From Sedimentisphaerales bacterium (GTDB lineage: Bacteria; Planctomycetota; Phycisphaerae; Sedimentisphaerales; Anaerobacaceae): DNA of 55,872 nt. The stretch's first letter is position 1, and each line of letters starts with the position of its first letter. This document shows, piece by piece, positions 34,675 to 43,280 of the stretch. Under the pieces are notes generated by a model that had not been told where the DNA came from, did not search any database, and worked only from the letters and a program-made list of their open reading frames with translations. The position numbers were made by a program, and so were the translations under genes. The DNA is taken from NCBI GenBank assembly GCA_028277585.1, contig JANQFY010000087.1, positions 1 to 55,872 of the forward strand, read 5' to 3'.

Positions 34675-36819
34675 ATGCTCGAATCATCCAGCCGCCCAGG
34701 CAAGATAGTCACCGTCAGTCAGACGGATACGGTCAAGCAGGCCGCCGCTACGATGCTGAGCCACAATGTCGGTTGCCTTATCGTCAACGACGATGACGGC
34801 CAATTCGTGGGCTTGATCACCGAACGCGACATCGCCCACCACCTCGCGGAATCATCGGAAAGCGTTGGCAATGCTGATGTTACGAACATCATGACCCACA
34901 ATGTCGTCTCTTGCTCGCCGGGCACGGCCGCCAGTGAAGCCCGTGAGCTGATGACCAAGCACCGCATCCGACATCTGCCGATCGTAGACGCCGGCGTGGT
35001 CGTGGGCATCCTCTCGGCCCGGGACATCATGGGCCAGCAGTTGGTTGAGGACCGAGCGGCCGCGGAAGAAGTGGCAATGCTCTCGAACTGCCTCAAAAGC
35101 ATCGATCTCAACGAGGCGGCGGAAATCGTCGCCGCCGAAGCGCCCAAGCTCTTCGGCGCCAAGAACTCCGTCCTCTGCCTGCATGACCCCAATGACCCTA
35201 CCGGTGGGCCGGAACTGGTCAGCTCAAACCGGTGCCCTTGTCTCGACGGGCATCTCAGGAGTCCGGGGGCAGTCGCAACTCTGACCGAGGAGCAGGGGTA
35301 TCTCAGCGATGAAATCCCCACCGAGTGCGGAAACTGCGGCGGGGAGGCCCCCCGCGTGGTCATTCCGCTCGAGATCCAGGGTCTGAAAGAGGCCGACTCG
35401 GGAACGGAGAAGAGACTTTCAGGCTATCTCTGCATGTGCGGATTGGCTCCTGTTGGGGCCTCGGGCCGAGAGTTGATCTCCTACAAAGCCAGGCTGACCC
35501 GTGAGATCGTCACCGCACACCTGACGAACGCGACACGCTATCAGCAGGCTAGGCTTACGGCGCTGACCGACGCTTTGACGGGAGTCGGATCGCGCAAGCT
35601 GCTCGAAGACAAACTGCAAGCCGAATACGCCCGCGCCAAACGGTACAAACGCCCGTTTTCCGTCGCAATCATCGATCTGGACCATTTCAAGATGATCAAC
35701 GATGTTTTGGGCCATGCGACCGGCGACGAGGCAATCAGAAAACTCGCGGCCTGTATGAAGGCCGAGAAACGGACGCCGGACGTCCTGGCGCGCTATGGAG
35801 GGGACGAATTCGTCATCCTCATGCCGGAGACCAAGGCCGACGACGCCCAGACTCTCCTTGAGAGAATCCGGGCCAAAGCCGCCGAGATCAGGCTTCCTCA
35901 GGACACGGCGCTATCCATCAGTTGCGGCGTCGCCGAGAGCGATCCGAACCATGATGACCCCAGGGATGTGATGCGGCGGGCGGATTTGGCCCTCTACGGC
36001 GCCAAAGACGCGGGCCGAAACTGTGTCCGGTTGTGGGATGAGACGATGGCTCGGCTCATCGACACGAATGATCTGGAGATCGAAAACATCAAGACCCTCC
36101 AGAGGCGGGTCGCGGGCCTCTCGGAGAAGGCGGAGAAGATGTTCATGGAGAGCATCTGGGGACTGGTCCAAGCATTGGAAGCCAAGGACAGCCACGCCAA
36201 GCGACACACCGAGAACGTGATGCACTACGCGGTGGGAATCGCCCAGACGATGGAATTGGGCCCCAAACACGTCGATTTGATCCGGCGGGCCGCCATGATT
36301 CACGATATCGGCAAGATCGGTATCCCCGACGCCATCCTGTCCAAACCCGGCGATTTGACACCCCACGAGCGTAAAGTTATCGAGCAACACCCGGTGATCG
36401 CCGTGCGTATCCTCGAGAAGATGAGCTTCCTGGAGCGGGAAGTCGTGATCGTGCGCCACCACCACGAGAAATGGAACGGTCAGGGCTATCCGGACGGTCT
36501 GGCCCGCACGGCAATTCCCCTCGGCTCACGGGTCATTGCTGTCGCCGACACGTTCGACGCCCTGACAGCCAACCGAGCCTACCACGGATCACGCTCCATC
36601 TCAGACGCCCTGGGCATCCTGACCGACTCAACCGGCTACGATCTGGACCCCGATGCTGTCGCAGCGATCGTGACCTGGTTCGTCAATATCGGCAAGCAGT
36701 GCGGCAAGGACCTGGAGAACCTGACCCTGGAAGACCTGCACCTCTGGCCTTGCACCCAGGGTGAACCCATCAGCCCCAGCGAGATCCTCGTTCCCCAACC
36801 CGTGGGATCCGCCGATTAG
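34675..36819 (+). CDS. CBS-pair / Cys-rich sensor / GGDEF / HD-GYP cyclic-di-GMP signalling protein
   Basis: 714 residues, cytoplasmic. Two CBS domains (about 8-60 and 68-122) for adenine nucleotide sensing; a GAF-like region (about 130-290) with Cys168, 187, 189, 218, 221, 253 and 255 in CxC...CxxC...CxC order, suited to a metal or Fe-S site; GGDEF domain (about 295-455) with intact GGDEF (375-379) and an inhibitory I-site RTPD (366-369) exactly five residues upstream; HD-GYP domain (about 490-690) with HDIGKIGIP (His543-Asp544) and HHEKWNGQGYP. Both a cyclase and a phosphodiesterase look active, so the protein may switch c-di-GMP up or down. RBS GAGG precedes ATG 34675. It is divergent from the sigma fusion and followed by the secretion locus. 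Confidence 0.9.
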   Translation: MLESSSRPGKIVTVSQTDTVKQAAATMLSHNVGCLIVNDDDGQFVGLITERDIAHHLAESSESVGNADVTNIMTHNVVSCSPGTAASEARELMTKHRIRHLPIVDAGVVVGILSARDIMGQQLVEDRAAAEEVAMLSNCLKSIDLNEAAEIVAAEAPKLFGAKNSVLCLHDPNDPTGGPELVSSNRCPCLDGHLRSPGAVATLTEEQGYLSDEIPTECGNCGGEAPRVVIPLEIQGLKEADSGTEKRLSGYLCMCGLAPVGASGRELISYKARLTREIVTAHLTNATRYQQARLTALTDALTGVGSRKLLEDKLQAEYARAKRYKRPFSVAIIDLDHFKMINDVLGHATGDEAIRKLAACMKAEKRTPDVLARYGGDEFVILMPETKADDAQTLLERIRAKAAEIRLPQDTALSISCGVAESDPNHDDPRDVMRRADLALYGAKDAGRNCVRLWDETMARLIDTNDLEIENIKTLQRRVAGLSEKAEKMFMESIWGLVQALEAKDSHAKRHTENVMHYAVGIAQTMELGPKHVDLIRRAAMIHDIGKIGIPDAILSKPGDLTPHERKVIEQHPVIAVRILEKMSFLEREVVIVRHHHEKWNGQGYPDGLARTAIPLGSRVIAVADTFDALTANRAYHGSRSISDALGILTDSTGYDLDPDAVAAIVTWFVNIGKQCGKDLENLTLEDLHLWPCTQGEPISPSEILVPQPVGSAD

Positions 36820-37171
36820 CCTGGTCTGAGCAGCGCTGCATCACCGCCTGCCATGAGCGGGCGGGCGGTTCATAGCCTCGCAGCATCGCCGCAATTCCCA
36901 GATCCTCCCCCCCGCCCATCCGTTCTGACCATCGGTAGCACTGGAGCCGGAACGGGCCTCTGTCGCTCTGTTGCCCACGCCGGTCTTTGTCGATCACCTG
37001 AAATATCCCCGCCGCTCCTCACGTCCCCCTTTGAGACGGATCGCCCGTTCGGCGCCGCATCCATGGGAAAACGTCGATTCCTTGTAACCGCCGGTCGAAG
37101 GCCGCCCACTGATTCAGTGAAACGTCGAATATCCGCTCCGACAGGAGTTTCTTGGGAAAAGGAATGGAACG
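36820..37171. other. intergenic upstream of the type II secretion locus
   Basis: A GC-rich hairpin (ACCGCCTGCC with GGCGGGCGGT, from 36846) lies about 26 bases after the stop codon and may end the GGDEF transcript, though no T-run follows. Two direct repeats, GAAAACGTCGATT (37067) and GAAACGTCGAAT (37119), are 52 bases apart and could be sigma or regulator sites. No gene was seen. Confidence 0.35.
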
Positions 37172-37399
37172 ATGAGTGCAGAGGAAATGAGGACAGAGCT
37201 TGAATCATTCGTCAACCAGGGGCTCACAGAAGGCTGGCGAGGCTGGCCAACCCGGTCTCAATCCCAGCGTTACGAGCAATGGGCAGAGATCTACCACGTC
37301 AGGCCCGTTACGCTGGCCGCATGCTGCGGATCCTGGGGCCGGCCGAAACACACGGCTAGTGAGCCTGTGCCGCACCGAATGGAAACATGGCTTCCGTGA
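37172..37399 (+). CDS. small hypothetical protein, uncertain
   Basis: 75 codons from ATG 37172 with AAAGGA nine bases upstream. The first half (MSAEEMRTELESFVNQGLTE) looks like a normal acidic amphipathic protein start, the second half (Trp, Cys, His, Pro rich) does not. The stop lies inside a hairpin (GGCTTC-cgt-GAAGCC, about 37388). No known family. It could be a short leader peptide or a truncated gene ahead of the secretion locus. Confidence 0.35.
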   Translation: MSAEEMRTELESFVNQGLTEGWRGWPTRSQSQRYEQWAEIYHVRPVTLAACCGSWGRPKHTASEPVPHRMETWLP

Positions 37400-37451
37400 A
37401 GCCTGATAGACCACAACGATGTCGTTCAAGGTTTGAAAAAGGAGAAGAAAC

Positions 37452-38039
37452 ATGCGAAGGAAGATGATTAGCATCGGAGTCGTTGGCTGCATCGTCGCTC
37501 TCACGGCCGCCGGCCTGGTGGTGGCGCAGCCTCAGGGCCGTCGCGGGGAACGCGGTGGGCAGCGTGGTGGCCCGGGAGGCTTCGATCCGGCTCGGATGCG
37601 CCAGATGATGGAACAACGAATGAAGACCCAGCTCGGGTGCACGGACGACGAATGGAAAGTCCTCGGCCCGCGTCTGACCAAAGTCATGACCCTGCGTCGG
37701 CAGACCAGCGGCGGCATGGGCCGCATGTTCGGACGCGGCCCGGGCGGACGCCCCGGTGGTCGGCCCGGTGGCCCGCAGGGCGGTCAGCAGGGCCAACGGC
37801 AGAGGCCGCGCGGTCCCTTCGGCGGGGAACCCACGGCCGTAGATACGGCCGGGGACGCCCTGCAAACCACGTTGCAGAACACCGCCGCAACCCCGGATGA
37901 AATCAAGGCGAAGCTCACCGCGCTGCGGTCGGCCCGCGAAAAGGCCAAGCAGGAACTGGCGGTCGCCCAGAAACAACTGAAAGAGGTCCTCACGCTGCGG
38001 CAAGAAGCTCAACTGGTCATGATGGGAATGCTGGATTAG
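37452..38039 (+). CDS. secreted Gly/Arg-rich protein, first gene of the secretion locus
   Basis: 195 residues with a signal peptide (about 1-25, ending VVAQ). After a Gly/Arg-rich segment comes RGGPGGFDPARMRQMMEQRM, then a helical segment, a second Gly/Pro/Arg-rich block (about 93-130) and a C-terminal coiled coil (about 148-190). Unknown family. The stop is two bases before the gspE start, so translation is coupled to the secretion genes. A very similar RGGPGGF-x-P-x-RM cassette ends the secretin N-domain protein at 47289-48206, which suggests a shared partner. RBS AAGGAG precedes ATG 37452. Confidence 0.7.
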   Translation: MRRKMISIGVVGCIVALTAAGLVVAQPQGRRGERGGQRGGPGGFDPARMRQMMEQRMKTQLGCTDDEWKVLGPRLTKVMTLRRQTSGGMGRMFGRGPGGRPGGRPGGPQGGQQGQRQRPRGPFGGEPTAVDTAGDALQTTLQNTAATPDEIKAKLTALRSAREKAKQELAVAQKQLKEVLTLRQEAQLVMMGMLD

Positions 38040-38041
38040 CC

Positions 38042-39772
38042 ATGACAAGCCCCATGAAGACACTTGTATACAAGATGGTCGAACAGGGGCTGATCGACGA
38101 CGCGACGGCCCGGGAGGTGAACGGCTTGCTCACAACGGGCGAGCCTCCGACCCGGGCCTTCGCGGCTTGTGGATTGGCCGACGAAGCTCTCTTGCGATTC
38201 TGGAGCGAGCAATTCGACTGGCCCTACGTGGAACTGGAAGAGGGTTCGTTTGGTAAGGCCTTCCTCGCCAAGTTCCCCGCCCGGATTCTGCTCGAAAAGC
38301 ACGTGATTCCCGTTCAGAACGGGGACGATGATGTCCTAATCGTTACGAGCAATCCGTTCGACACGTCGGCCATCGACGAACTGCGTCTGGCGACCGGGCG
38401 TGATCTGCGCCTGGGACTGGCGCCATTGGCGGACATCGACCGGTGCATCAAACAGCACCTGGGCGTCGGAGCCGACACGGTTCAGTCGATGATCACCGAG
38501 GCCGGTGAGAACGGTCTGCAGGTCATCGATACAGACGCCGACGAGGACATGGACCTGACCGACGCGGCCGAGGGCGCCTCGATCATTCGCTTCGTCAACC
38601 AGATCCTCACCGAAGCCATCGAATTGCGGGCAACGGACGTCCACATCGAACCGTTCGAGAACACGTTGCGCGTCCGTTATCGCATCGACGGCGTGCTCCA
38701 GGAAACCTCTATCGCCAGCGAGGTCAAGCACTTCCAGGCCGCGATCGTCTCGCGCCTGAAGATCCTCAGCAAGCTGGATATCGCCGAGAAACGCATCCCC
38801 CAGGACGGTCGCATCAAGATCCTCATCGCCGACCGGGAGATCGACGTCCGTGTCTCAGTCATTCCTATGCTGTATGGCGAAGCGGTCGTCTTGCGTCTGC
38901 TCGACCGATCGTCGGTCCTGCTCGGGCTCGACAAGCTGGGCATGTCCGATCGTGATCTGAATGTCACCAAGACGATCCTGGAGCGGCCGCACGGCATTAT
39001 CCTCGTCACCGGACCGACCGGATCAGGCAAGACAACCTCGCTGTACGCCGGGCTCTCGCAGATCAATGACGTTCAACGCAAGATCATCACCATTGAGGAC
39101 CCCATCGAGTATCAGCTTCATGGCATCAATCAGATTCAGGTCTCCCGCAAAGCGGGCCTGACCTTCGCCAGTGGATTGCGGTCCATCCTGCGTCACGACC
39201 CCGATGTCATCCTCGTTGGTGAAATCCGCGACGTCGAGACCGCCGAGATCGCCATCCAGGCGTCCCTGACCGGCCACCTGGTCTTCTCCACCCTGCACAC
39301 AAACGATGCACCCACGGCGCTGACGCGTCTGGTGGACATGGGCATCGAGCCGTATCTGGTCGCCTCCTCGCTGGAAGCGGTCATCGCGCAGCGACTCGTG
39401 CGCGTAATCTGCTCCGAATGCAAGGAGGAGCTTGCCGGGCCCGAACTTGAACGGCTCAAGCAGCGGTTCGGCGACGCGGTGCCCGAGAAGCTCTATCGAG
39501 GGCAAGGCTGCCGGCGTTGCCAAGGGACCGGCTACCGAGGTCGGATGGGCATCTTCGAGATGATGGTCGTCACCGACGAGATTCGTACCCTGATCCTCAA
39601 GAACGCGTCCCCGCTCGATCTGCGTCAGGCGTCGGCGAAACAGGGAATGACCAGCCTCCGCGACGACGGATTCCGCCATTTGCAGCAGGGGCGCACAACG
39701 GTGGAGGAGATCCTCAGAGTCACGAAAGACGACACCTTCAGCGAGCACAATCTTGGAGGTCTCACGACGTAG
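38042..39772 (+). CDS. gspE: type II secretion ATPase GspE
   Basis: 576 residues. An N-terminal T2SSE_N domain (about 10-150), then the hexameric ATPase: Walker A GPTGSGKTT (from 324), IEDPIEYQLHGINQIQV, Walker B region (DPDVILVGEIRD) and His box (TGHLVFSTLHTND). Cys457, Cys460, Cys490 and Cys493 form the zinc motif of secretion ATPases. It drives pseudopilus assembly on the cytoplasmic face. Full length. It overlaps nothing but starts two bases after the preceding stop. Confidence 0.95.
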   Translation: MTSPMKTLVYKMVEQGLIDDATAREVNGLLTTGEPPTRAFAACGLADEALLRFWSEQFDWPYVELEEGSFGKAFLAKFPARILLEKHVIPVQNGDDDVLIVTSNPFDTSAIDELRLATGRDLRLGLAPLADIDRCIKQHLGVGADTVQSMITEAGENGLQVIDTDADEDMDLTDAAEGASIIRFVNQILTEAIELRATDVHIEPFENTLRVRYRIDGVLQETSIASEVKHFQAAIVSRLKILSKLDIAEKRIPQDGRIKILIADREIDVRVSVIPMLYGEAVVLRLLDRSSVLLGLDKLGMSDRDLNVTKTILERPHGIILVTGPTGSGKTTSLYAGLSQINDVQRKIITIEDPIEYQLHGINQIQVSRKAGLTFASGLRSILRHDPDVILVGEIRDVETAEIAIQASLTGHLVFSTLHTNDAPTALTRLVDMGIEPYLVASSLEAVIAQRLVRVICSECKEELAGPELERLKQRFGDAVPEKLYRGQGCRRCQGTGYRGRMGIFEMMVVTDEIRTLILKNASPLDLRQASAKQGMTSLRDDGFRHLQQGRTTVEEILRVTKDDTFSEHNLGGLTT

Positions 39773-39787
39773 TGAGAACGGCCCAAC

Positions 39788-40999
39788 ATGGCGACATTCA
39801 CCTACAAAGCGATCGACGCCAACGGACAGGAAGTCTCCGACAAGCTCGTAGCCGCCGACCGGGCGACGGCCATCGAGCAGCTCTTCGACCTCAGCCTCAA
39901 TCCCGTATCGGTCGAGAGAACGGAGGAGGCGCAACCTCAAGGGCTCTTCGCTCGCTTCGGCGGCATCTCAAAACGCGAAATCGACAGCTTCACGCGTCAG
40001 TTGGCCAACCTCCTGGCGGCCGGCGTGCCCATGAGCCGGGCCCTGAGCATTCTCAGCCGGGAGGCGTCCCGCGTGGCGTCCAAGAAACTCTGGGCCGTGA
40101 TCCACGATCAGGTCGCCGGCGGCATGTCCCTGGCCGACTCCCTGAGCCTGCACCCGAAAGCGTTCTCTCCGATCTACGTAGCGATGGTGCGAGCCGGCGA
40201 AACCGGCGGCTTCCTCGACATCGTCCTCGAACAGATCGCCACCTTCCGGGCCCGCGAGGCGGATCTGAAGGGCCGCGTCAAAGCGGCGCTGGTCTATCCG
40301 ATCATCCTCGCCGTCCTGGCGGCCGGCATTATGGTTTTTCTACTGACGTTCTTCATCCCGCGTTTCTCGCAGATGTTCGCCGAGTTCGGCGGCTCGCTGC
40401 CCGCGCTGACGCGTTACATCGTCGTCGCCAGCGACATTCTTGTGAAATACTGGTTCGTGCTGGTGATCGGGATCGCCCTGATCGTCTTCGCCATCCAACG
40501 CATGCTGACCAGCGACGAAGGACGACGGTCCATGGAAGGACTGATGCTGCGCACCCCCCTGTTCGGGACGGGCATGGCGCGGTTCGCCCTGGTGCGCTTC
40601 TGTCGCATGCTGGGCACGCTCGTCGGCGCCGGTGTCCCGCTGATCGCCTCGCTGCGGGTGGCCAAGGAAGCCATCGGCAACCAGGTATTGGCCGACACCG
40701 TCAGCAGCGCCACCGAGAGCGTCCAGAAAGGCAACCCGCTGGCCCGCAGCCTGGAGGGCTGTCGCTTGCTATTCCCGGCGTCGGTGATCGAGATGGTCTC
40801 TGTCGCGGAAGAGAGCGGGCGGCTGGACCAGGAACTGGTGCGATTGGCCGGCGCGTATGAAGAGGAATTGGATCGCCATCTGAAGATGATGGTGACATTG
40901 ATCGAGCCGGCGTTGCTGTTTCTGATGGCGGTTCTGGTCGGGACGGTGGTGATCGGCATGCTCCTGCCCATCTTCAACCTGCAGGAATTGATCCGCTAG
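39788..40999 (+). CDS. gspF: type II secretion inner-membrane protein GspF
   Basis: 403 residues with the paired T2SSF domains (about 70-190 and 270-395: ISKREIDSFTRQLANLLAAGVP, FALVRFCRMLGTLVGAGVP, each followed by SR/L-R-x-A) and three transmembrane helices. The N-terminal FTYKAIDANGQEV is typical of GspF/PilC. It forms the inner-membrane platform with GspE and GspL. RBS is weak, and the gap to gspE is 15 bases. The following gap of 127 bases carries a palindromic repeat. Confidence 0.95.
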   Translation: MATFTYKAIDANGQEVSDKLVAADRATAIEQLFDLSLNPVSVERTEEAQPQGLFARFGGISKREIDSFTRQLANLLAAGVPMSRALSILSREASRVASKKLWAVIHDQVAGGMSLADSLSLHPKAFSPIYVAMVRAGETGGFLDIVLEQIATFRAREADLKGRVKAALVYPIILAVLAAGIMVFLLTFFIPRFSQMFAEFGGSLPALTRYIVVASDILVKYWFVLVIGIALIVFAIQRMLTSDEGRRSMEGLMLRTPLFGTGMARFALVRFCRMLGTLVGAGVPLIASLRVAKEAIGNQVLADTVSSATESVQKGNPLARSLEGCRLLFPASVIEMVSVAEESGRLDQELVRLAGAYEEELDRHLKMMVTLIEPALLFLMAVLVGTVVIGMLLPIFNLQELIR

Positions 41000-41010
41000 G
41001 CCACGCATGA

Positions 41011-41095
41011 AGATCAAAGTGCAAAACGCAAGATGCAGAATTGAGGAGGTCATCGCCGCGACGCGGCGATTCCGCAGTTTTGATGTTTGATTTCC
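41011..41095 (-). repeat. dispersed palindromic repeat, copy C, inside the secretion operon
   Basis: Core ATCGCCGC-gac-GCGGCGAT (41052-41070), with the flanks AGATCAAAGTGCAAAACGCA and TTTTGATGTTTGATTT in reverse order relative to copies at 16466 and 24744. It separates gspF from gspG and could attenuate or process the operon mRNA. Confidence 0.75.
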
Positions 41096-41126
41096 AATCT
41101 TTACATTTCACAAGTTGAGGACTGAC

Positions 41127-41591
41127 ATGAAATCGGCAAGCCAACAAGACGAAAGACAGATGCAACACCGGTCGAACCGGGCGGGCTTTACCCTGATCGA
41201 ACTGATGCTCGTGCTGGTCATCCTGGCGACTTTGGCGGCCATCGTCTTGCCCAAGTTCACCGGACGCTCCCAGCAGGCGAAGATCACGTCGGCCAAGACA
41301 CAGATCTCCCAACTCGAGGTGGCGCTGGACGCCTTCGAGATCGACATGGGTCGCTATCCCACCACCACGGAAGGGCTGCGAGCCCTGGTCGTCAAGCCGA
41401 CGTCCGATTCGGACGGATGGCAACAGCCGTATCTCAAACGCGAGGTGCCGCAAGATCCGTGGGGCAATGACTACGTCTACCGCTACCCGGGCCAGTACAA
41501 CGAGAACGGCTACGATCTGTACTCCGTCGGCCCCGATCACAAACTGGGCGGCGACGACGACATCAAGAATTGGTCGGACAAGACAAGATAA
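41127..41591 (+). CDS. gspG: major pseudopilin GspG
   Basis: 154 residues from ATG 41127 (GAGGA upstream). Leader ends RSNRAG, followed by FTLIELMLVLVILATLAAIV. The C-terminal globular part has the GspG fold features: YPTTTEGLRAL, DPWGNDYVYRYPGQ and GPDHKLGGDDDIKNW with the calcium-binding Asp cluster. It is the main subunit of the secretion pseudopilus, processed by a prepilin peptidase not found in this window. Confidence 0.95.
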   Translation: MKSASQQDERQMQHRSNRAGFTLIELMLVLVILATLAAIVLPKFTGRSQQAKITSAKTQISQLEVALDAFEIDMGRYPTTTEGLRALVVKPTSDSDGWQQPYLKREVPQDPWGNDYVYRYPGQYNENGYDLYSVGPDHKLGGDDDIKNWSDKTR

Positions 41592-41637
41592 TCGTCCCCT
41601 CATGGCAAGGGTGGAGCTGTTCCATACGGGCAATCGC

Positions 41638-42171
41638 ATGAACACAGTGAAGAGAAAAAGCGGAACGGACCAGGGCTTCACGCTCCTGGAACTGATCCTG
41701 GTGATGGTCATCCTTTCGACCGTCCTGGCGATGGCGGCGCCGTCTCTGCGCGGGTTCTTCACCTCCCGCAAGACCCACGACACCGCCGCCCAGATCCTGG
41801 CGCTGACGCAGTTCGCCCGGTCTCAGGCCATCAGCGAAGGAGTCGTCTATCGCCTGAACTTCGACACGCAGGACCGCACTTACTGGCTGACCGCACGACA
41901 GGCCGGCATCTTCGAGGAGTTGGAGACCGAATTCGGCCGAACCTTCGAACTGCCCAAGGACATTGTCATGGAGTTGGAGGACCTGGACCAGGAGGACACC
42001 GATATCTATCTGAAGTTCACCCCTCAGGGCACCGTCACCGCCGGCACGGTCCGGCTGATCGATCGGGCGGGGCTGGCCCTGGAGATCGCCAGTCCCAGTG
42101 TCACGGAATCGTTTTCCATCGTCGAAGGCGAGCGGAGCAATGACTACTACGCTTCCAAATACGACAATTAG
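41638..42171 (+). CDS. gspH: minor pseudopilin GspH
   Basis: 177 residues from ATG 41638; 41602 is an in-frame alternative, and neither has a good RBS. The shorter choice gives a 13-residue leader (MNTVKRKSGTDQG) before FTLLELILVMVILSTVLAMA. The globular beta domain is about 50-175 with FARSQAISEGVVYRLNFD, the GspH/FimT signature. It belongs to the pseudopilus tip complex. Its stop overlaps the gspI start by 32 bases. Confidence 0.88.
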   Translation: MNTVKRKSGTDQGFTLLELILVMVILSTVLAMAAPSLRGFFTSRKTHDTAAQILALTQFARSQAISEGVVYRLNFDTQDRTYWLTARQAGIFEELETEFGRTFELPKDIVMELEDLDQEDTDIYLKFTPQGTVTAGTVRLIDRAGLALEIASPSVTESFSIVEGERSNDYYASKYDN

Positions 42172-42544
42172 CAGGAGCCGCCGGCGCCGCGGCTTCACGT
42201 TCGCCGAACTGCTGGCGACCGTGGTCTTGATCGCCATCATCATGCCCGTGGCGATGCGAACGGTCGCTCTGTGCACGCGTTTGGGAGGTCTGTCGCGTAA
42301 GGAGACGGAAGCCGCTTCGCTGGCCCGCGCCAAACTGACGGAACTGATCACCTCGGAGGACTGGCAGAGCGGCGGTCAACGGGGCGACTTCGGCTCGGAC
42401 TGGCCGGGGTACCAGTGGTCGACCGACGTCTCGAGTTGGTCGGATTCGCTGGTCAGCGAGGTCCGCCTGACGGTGAAATGGCAATCGCAGGGGCTCGACC
42501 GGCAGATCACCCTGGCGACGCTGGCCTATGCGGAGGAGGAGTGA
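42140..42544 (+). CDS. gspI: minor pseudopilin GspI
   Basis: 134 residues. ATG 42140 lies inside the end of gspH, so translation is coupled. A leader rich in Arg (SRSRRRRG) precedes FTFAELLATVVLIAIIMPVA; the family usually has FTLLEV, so Phe-Ala here is a small divergence. The C-terminal part with ARAKLTELITSEDW fits GspI tip proteins. Confidence 0.85.
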   Translation: MTTTLPNTTISRSRRRRGFTFAELLATVVLIAIIMPVAMRTVALCTRLGGLSRKETEAASLARAKLTELITSEDWQSGGQRGDFGSDWPGYQWSTDVSSWSDSLVSEVRLTVKWQSQGLDRQITLATLAYAEEE

Positions 42545-42545
42545 G

Positions 42546-43280
42546 ATGAATCCCGCCGCAAGGTCATCTCGAGGTTTCACACTGCTCGAACTGCTGGTGG
42601 CGATGAGCCTGATGGTCGTCGTAGCGGCCTGCCTTTACTCAGCCCTCTACACGGGCTTCAAGGCGCGGCGCAGCGCCCTGGCGGCCGTCGAACCGACCGC
42701 CCAGGCGATCAACGCGATCGAACTGCTCAAGCAGGATCTGGTCGGTGTCCTACCCTTGGGCGGCGGGCTGGCGGAGACCTTTCTGGGGACCAGCAGCCGC
42801 AACAGCAAAGGCGACGACAGCGATACCGTCGAGTTCTATACGACACATGTCTACGGCGATGAGGATGAGTTGGTCGGAGGGTTGGGCAAGATCGAACTGG
42901 CACTGGAGGAGGACGACGACGAGGATCGAGAGAACTATCGACTCGTCCGTCGAATCACGAGAAACCTGCTGTCGCCTCGCGATATCGACCCCGAGGAGCA
43001 GGTGCTCTGTCGTGATGTCATGTCGCTGAACTTCCGGTACTACGACGGAGAGAGTTGGCAGGAGGAATGGGATTCCAGTGCGGACGCCAACAGTCTGCCG
43101 CTGGCGATGGAGGTCGACATCGAGGTCGCTTACAGCAATGGCGGCGCTGCAACGACACAAGACCCAAGGCGGCGTCTCATCCAGAGCTTCGCCCTGCCCT
43201 GCGGAGGAGAGGCCGCCTCGACAAGTGAAACAGAAACGACGACAACGACGGGCCAGGCAGCCGGGGGGATCGGCGGATGA
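42546..43280 (+). CDS. gspJ: minor pseudopilin GspJ
   Basis: 244 residues from ATG 42546 (GAGGAGGAG upstream; an in-frame ATG at 42528 overlaps gspI). Leader MNPAARSSRG precedes FTLLELLVAMSLMVVVAACL. GspJ features include INAIELLKQDLVGVLPLGG and MEVDIEVAYSNGGAA. The tail is Thr/Gly-rich (TTTTTGQAAGGIGG). It overlaps gspK by four bases. Confidence 0.88.
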   Translation: MNPAARSSRGFTLLELLVAMSLMVVVAACLYSALYTGFKARRSALAAVEPTAQAINAIELLKQDLVGVLPLGGGLAETFLGTSSRNSKGDDSDTVEFYTTHVYGDEDELVGGLGKIELALEEDDDEDRENYRLVRRITRNLLSPRDIDPEEQVLCRDVMSLNFRYYDGESWQEEWDSSADANSLPLAMEVDIEVAYSNGGAATTQDPRRRLIQSFALPCGGEAASTSETETTTTTGQAAGGIGG

